NCBI GenBank assembly: GCA_030145595.1
Contig: JAQYVG010000189.1
Location: 1 to 6,540 of the forward strand
Origin: Desulfobacterales bacterium
GTDB lineage: Bacteria; Desulfobacterota; Desulfobacteria; Desulfobacterales; UBA11574
Length of the DNA: 6,540 bases
Direction: 5' to 3'
Position numbers and translations under genes: made by a program. The first letter of the stretch is position 1. Each line of letters starts with the position of its first letter. This document shows, piece by piece, positions 4,915 through 6,540 of the stretch. The notes beneath the pieces were generated by a model. That model had not been told where the DNA came from, did not search any database, and saw nothing but the letters and a program-made list of their open reading frames with translations.

Positions 4915-5732
4915 ATTATTTCAACGATTTTGCGGATGATCGTTGCTACTTTGGGAGCGGCAGCGTTGGCTACGGCAATGATCTCTTCCACCACTGCGGG
5001 AGTCGGCGCATCCGGGTCATGAACGTTGGTGATAATCGACAGACCCAGGACCTGCATCCCGGCGTGGACCGCCGCGATTACTTCCTGCACGGTTGAAAAG
5101 CCAACCGCATCGGCACCGATGGTCTGTAAGAAGCGAATTTCAGCCGGTGTTTCCAGAGAAGGGCCTTTAAGGCCGGCATATACCCCTTGATGCAGTCTGA
5201 TATTGGAATCCTTGCCGGCGTTTTTCGCAAGAGCTATAAGTTTTTTGTCGTAGGCCTCCGTCATATCGGGGAATCTGACGCCCCAGCTCTCTTCATTAGG
5301 CCCGCCAAGTGGATTTGAACCGGTCAGGTTAATGTGGTCGGAAATGATCATCAGATCCCCTGTTTGCAGATTAGGGTTAAGTCCGCCGGCGGCATTAGAG
5401 AGGATCAGGGTTTTAACGCCCAGCTCCTGCATAACCCTGACAGGCAGGGTAACTTCAAGCGGCGAGTAGCCTTCGTAAAGATGAAAGCGACCCTGCATGA
5501 CAATGAGCGGCTTGTCCTGCACGCTGCCGCAAAGAAGTTTTCCGAAGTGGCTTTCCACCGTAGTGGCCGGGAAATGGGGAATATCTTTGTACTCAAAAGA
5601 TAAAGATATGTCCAGCACTGCTGCACTTTCTCCCAGGCCGGTGCCGGTCAGCAGGCCTATTTTGGGAAGTTTTTCAATATGATTCTTTAAGAATTGCGCT
5701 GCTTCAACGGCTTTGTGTTTATAATTTTTCAT
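4911..5732 (-). CDS. Purine nucleoside phosphorylase, trimeric (PNP/MTAP) family
   Basis: This 273-residue cytoplasmic enzyme splits purine nucleosides with phosphate into base and ribose 1-phosphate (purine salvage). Motifs run in the usual order: phosphate loop TGTGLG (29-34), ATTVESHFGKL (56-66), GRFHLYEGY (81-89), SNAAGGLNP (112-120), GVYAGLKGPSLETPAEIR (183-200), GADAVGFSTVQE (206-217) and ITN (234-236). Counterparts of human PNP His86, Tyr88, Glu201, Ser220 and Asn243 are His84, Tyr86, Glu194, Ser213 and Asn236. Glu194 and Asn236 favour PNP over methylthioadenosine phosphorylase. Unusual points are Phe212 where the human enzyme has Met219, and STVQE for the usual STVPE. No Shine-Dalgarno sequence precedes the ATG and an in-frame TGA lies just upstream; a promoter placed almost against the ATG suggests a leaderless transcript. 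The metallopeptidase-like gene overlaps its end by 4 nt. Confidence 0.93.
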   Translation of the reverse strand: MKNYKHKAVEAAQFLKNHIEKLPKIGLLTGTGLGESAAVLDISLSFEYKDIPHFPATTVESHFGKLLCGSVQDKPLIVMQGRFHLYEGYSPLEVTLPVRVMQELGVKTLILSNAAGGLNPNLQTGDLMIISDHINLTGSNPLGGPNEESWGVRFPDMTEAYDKKLIALAKNAGKDSNIRLHQGVYAGLKGPSLETPAEIRFLQTIGADAVGFSTVQEVIAAVHAGMQVLGLSIITNVHDPDAPTPAVVEEIIAVANAAAPKVATIIRKIVEII

Positions 5733-5739
5733 AGCTGCG

Positions 5740-5768
5740 ATATTAATTCAGGGTTTTGATGCGGTCAA
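5740..5768 (-). promoter_or_regulatory. Candidate promoter of the PNP operon
   Basis: On the minus strand TTGACC (5768-5763, 5 of 6 to consensus) and TAATAT (5745-5740, 4 of 6) are separated by exactly 17 nt. Only 7 nt lie between the -10 box and the ATG at 5732, so transcription would begin at or next to the start codon. This agrees with the lack of a ribosome binding site. Confidence 0.5.
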
Positions 5769-5789
5769 GCAAACAAATGCGATTGTTTT

Positions 5790-5821
5790 GATGAATCGGA
5801 CTTTTGCGAATTCATCACGTT
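5790..5821. repeat. Short dyad repeat, copy 2, upstream of PNP
   Basis: GATGAATCGG, a short loop, CGAATTCATC (5807-5816), then ACGTT. This is the same layout and nearly the same sequence as 3739-3771, in the same orientation relative to a downstream minus-strand gene. Here it lies upstream of the predicted PNP -35 box, and also upstream of the divergent RseC-family promoter. Confidence 0.55.
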
Positions 5822-5840
5822 AATATGAGCAATTCAAGTG

Positions 5841-5868
5841 GTGACTTTTCCAAAAAAAGTGTTATCAT
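5841..5868 (+). promoter_or_regulatory. Candidate promoter of the RseC-family gene
   Basis: GTGACT (5841-5846, 4 of 6) and TATCAT (5863-5868, 5 of 6) are 16 nt apart. Transcription would start near 5875, giving a leader of about 44 nt with the AGAGG site at 5906-5910. The prediction comes from hexamers only. Confidence 0.35.
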
Positions 5869-5918
5869 ATGGAACAACAACATGTTATCCTAATTGAAAG
5901 TACGCAGAGGTTACTTCT

Positions 5919-6356
5919 ATGGCAACAGAAGAAGGTGTGGTTTTGAGGATCGACTCCCGCACTGCCTGGGTAAAAACACAAAAAACAAAATCCTGTGAAG
6001 GGTGTTCGTCCCGGGGAGCATGCAGCGTCATGGGCGGTGCAGAAGATATGGAAGTGCAAGCCATAAATGCCGCCGGCGGGAAGGTCGGCGACCGGGTTGT
6101 ACTCAGTTTCGACACATCCTCATTATTAAAAGCTTCTTTTCTGCTTTACGTCTTTCCGATAATATGCATGCTTTTGGGGGCTTTTGCCGGCATGCAGGTG
6201 GCGCCGGCAGTGAATTTCGATTCCTCAATCGTCTCGGCAATCTGCGCCTTTTCATTTTTTGGTTTATCTTTTTTGTTGGTCAAATCAAAAGGTAATCGCA
6301 TGGCTCAAAAAGATGAATACCGCCCCAAAATCATTAGAATCTTAAAGCAGCAGTAA
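5919..6356 (+). CDS. RseC/MucC family (SoxR-reducing system) membrane protein
   Basis: This 145-residue inner-membrane protein has the RseC/MucC layout. A cytoplasmic N-terminal part (1-66) carries the cysteine cluster C-x2-C-x5-C (Cys26, 29, 35). Two membrane helices follow (about 69-91 and 102-122), then a basic C-terminal tail. In enterobacteria RseC acts with the Rsx (Rnf-like) electron-transfer complex to keep SoxR reduced, and in some species it modulates SigmaE. In anaerobes homologues often accompany Rnf complexes, but no Rnf, rpoE or soxR gene lies in this window, so the partner is unknown. The cysteines could hold an Fe-S cluster or metal. The ATG has AGAGG (5906-5910) 8 nt upstream. 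The next gene seems to begin 157 nt downstream on the same strand. Confidence 0.85.
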   Translation: MATEEGVVLRIDSRTAWVKTQKTKSCEGCSSRGACSVMGGAEDMEVQAINAAGGKVGDRVVLSFDTSSLLKASFLLYVFPIICMLLGAFAGMQVAPAVNFDSSIVSAICAFSFFGLSFLLVKSKGNRMAQKDEYRPKIIRILKQQ

Positions 6357-6503
6357 CAGGATCTGCAACGGGTATAACATCCCTCGCATTTTAGTATAGT
6401 ACAGAGATAGATGGTGATGTTAATGACCAAGTCGGGACCGGGGTGTCGGCATTGGAGGGCATGGTTCTCTTAGAATAAGGGCGTTGATACTCGTTATATA
6501 TCA

Positions 6504-6508
6504 AAGGA
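6504..6508 (+). promoter_or_regulatory. Shine-Dalgarno sequence of the gene at the right edge
   Basis: AAGGA lies 5 nt before the ATG at 6514. It begins at the last base of a small inverted repeat, TTGATA (6484-6489) with TATCAA (6499-6504), so a hairpin could partly mask it. Confidence 0.45.
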
Positions 6509-6513
6509 ATTAT

Positions 6514-6540
6514 ATGGGTTTATGGCACCTCGATAAAGTG
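6514..6540 (+). CDS. Start of an unidentified gene, cut by the window edge
   Basis: Nine codons (MGLWHLDKV) run open to the last base, behind an AAGGA site at good spacing and 157 nt after the RseC-family stop. The sequence is too short to identify. The opening loosely recalls the N-terminus of ADP-forming acyl-CoA synthetases, in which a short leader with LDK/LDA precedes an FNPKS-type segment, but this is only a guess. Confidence 0.5.

Noticed and set aside
4471..5682. Open frames on both strands over the metallopeptidase-like and PNP genes, including a minus-strand frame at 5405-5626
   Set aside because: They overlap clearly coding minus-strand frames and show no family motif.
5865..6115. 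Minus-strand open frames across the RseC-family start
   Set aside because: They are antisense to a well-supported gene and its promoter region; cysteine and proline richness reflects the opposite strand.
6423..6473. Short plus-strand open frame of 16 codons after the RseC-family gene
   Set aside because: Very short, no good ribosome binding site and no similarity that I recognise.
1..6540. CRISPR array, tRNA, rRNA or transposase gene
   Set aside because: No regularly spaced direct repeats, no tRNA-like cloverleaf, no rRNA sequence and no transposase motifs were seen on either strand.

Overview
The window looks like ordinary chromosome from an anaerobic bacterium that respires sulfur compounds, most likely a sulfate reducer of the Desulfobacterota (Desulfobacteraceae-like). 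The main evidence is a genuine DsrC with both C-terminal redox cysteines, an oxygen-sensitive 4Fe-4S class I fumarase, an RseC/MucC-type membrane protein and AT-rich intergenic DNA rich in short repeats. The taxonomic placement is inference; there is no rRNA or other marker gene here.

Layout. Bases 1-548 are AT-rich and non-coding. They hold repeat-like sequence, three TTGAT/ATCAA dyads resembling CRP/FNR-family operators and a candidate promoter, and lead into dsrC (549-866, +). A strong intrinsic terminator sits directly against the Shine-Dalgarno sequence of a YjbQ/UPF0047 gene (949-1353, +). Converging on it from the right is a two-gene minus-strand unit: class I fumarase (3719-2109) followed after 2 nt by a YkgJ-type cysteine-cluster protein (2106-1417). 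A repeat-filled gap (3720-4014) separates this from a second minus-strand unit: purine nucleoside phosphorylase (5732-4911), overlapping by 4 nt a membrane-anchored HELAH metallopeptidase-like protein (4914-4015). A divergent control region (5733-5918) then leads to an RseC/MucC-family protein (5919-6356, +). The window closes with what looks like the first nine codons of another plus-strand gene (6514 to the edge).

How the genes fit together. DsrC is the sulfur carrier of dissimilatory sulfite reduction. Fumarase serves the TCA cycle or its reductive branches, and the adjacent cysteine-cluster protein could bind metal, although its function is unknown. PNP salvages purine nucleosides. The coupled metallopeptidase-like protein has a signal peptide and one C-terminal membrane anchor; no pathway link to PNP is evident. 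The RseC-like protein carries a cysteine cluster and two membrane helices, as expected of a redox-linked accessory protein.

I found no convincing new multi-gene system. The most notable signals are regulatory: repeated TTGAT-type dyads before dsrC, a terminator abutting a ribosome binding site, a probably leaderless PNP transcript with a TTGA-coupled partner, and a short dyad repeat found upstream of both minus-strand units.
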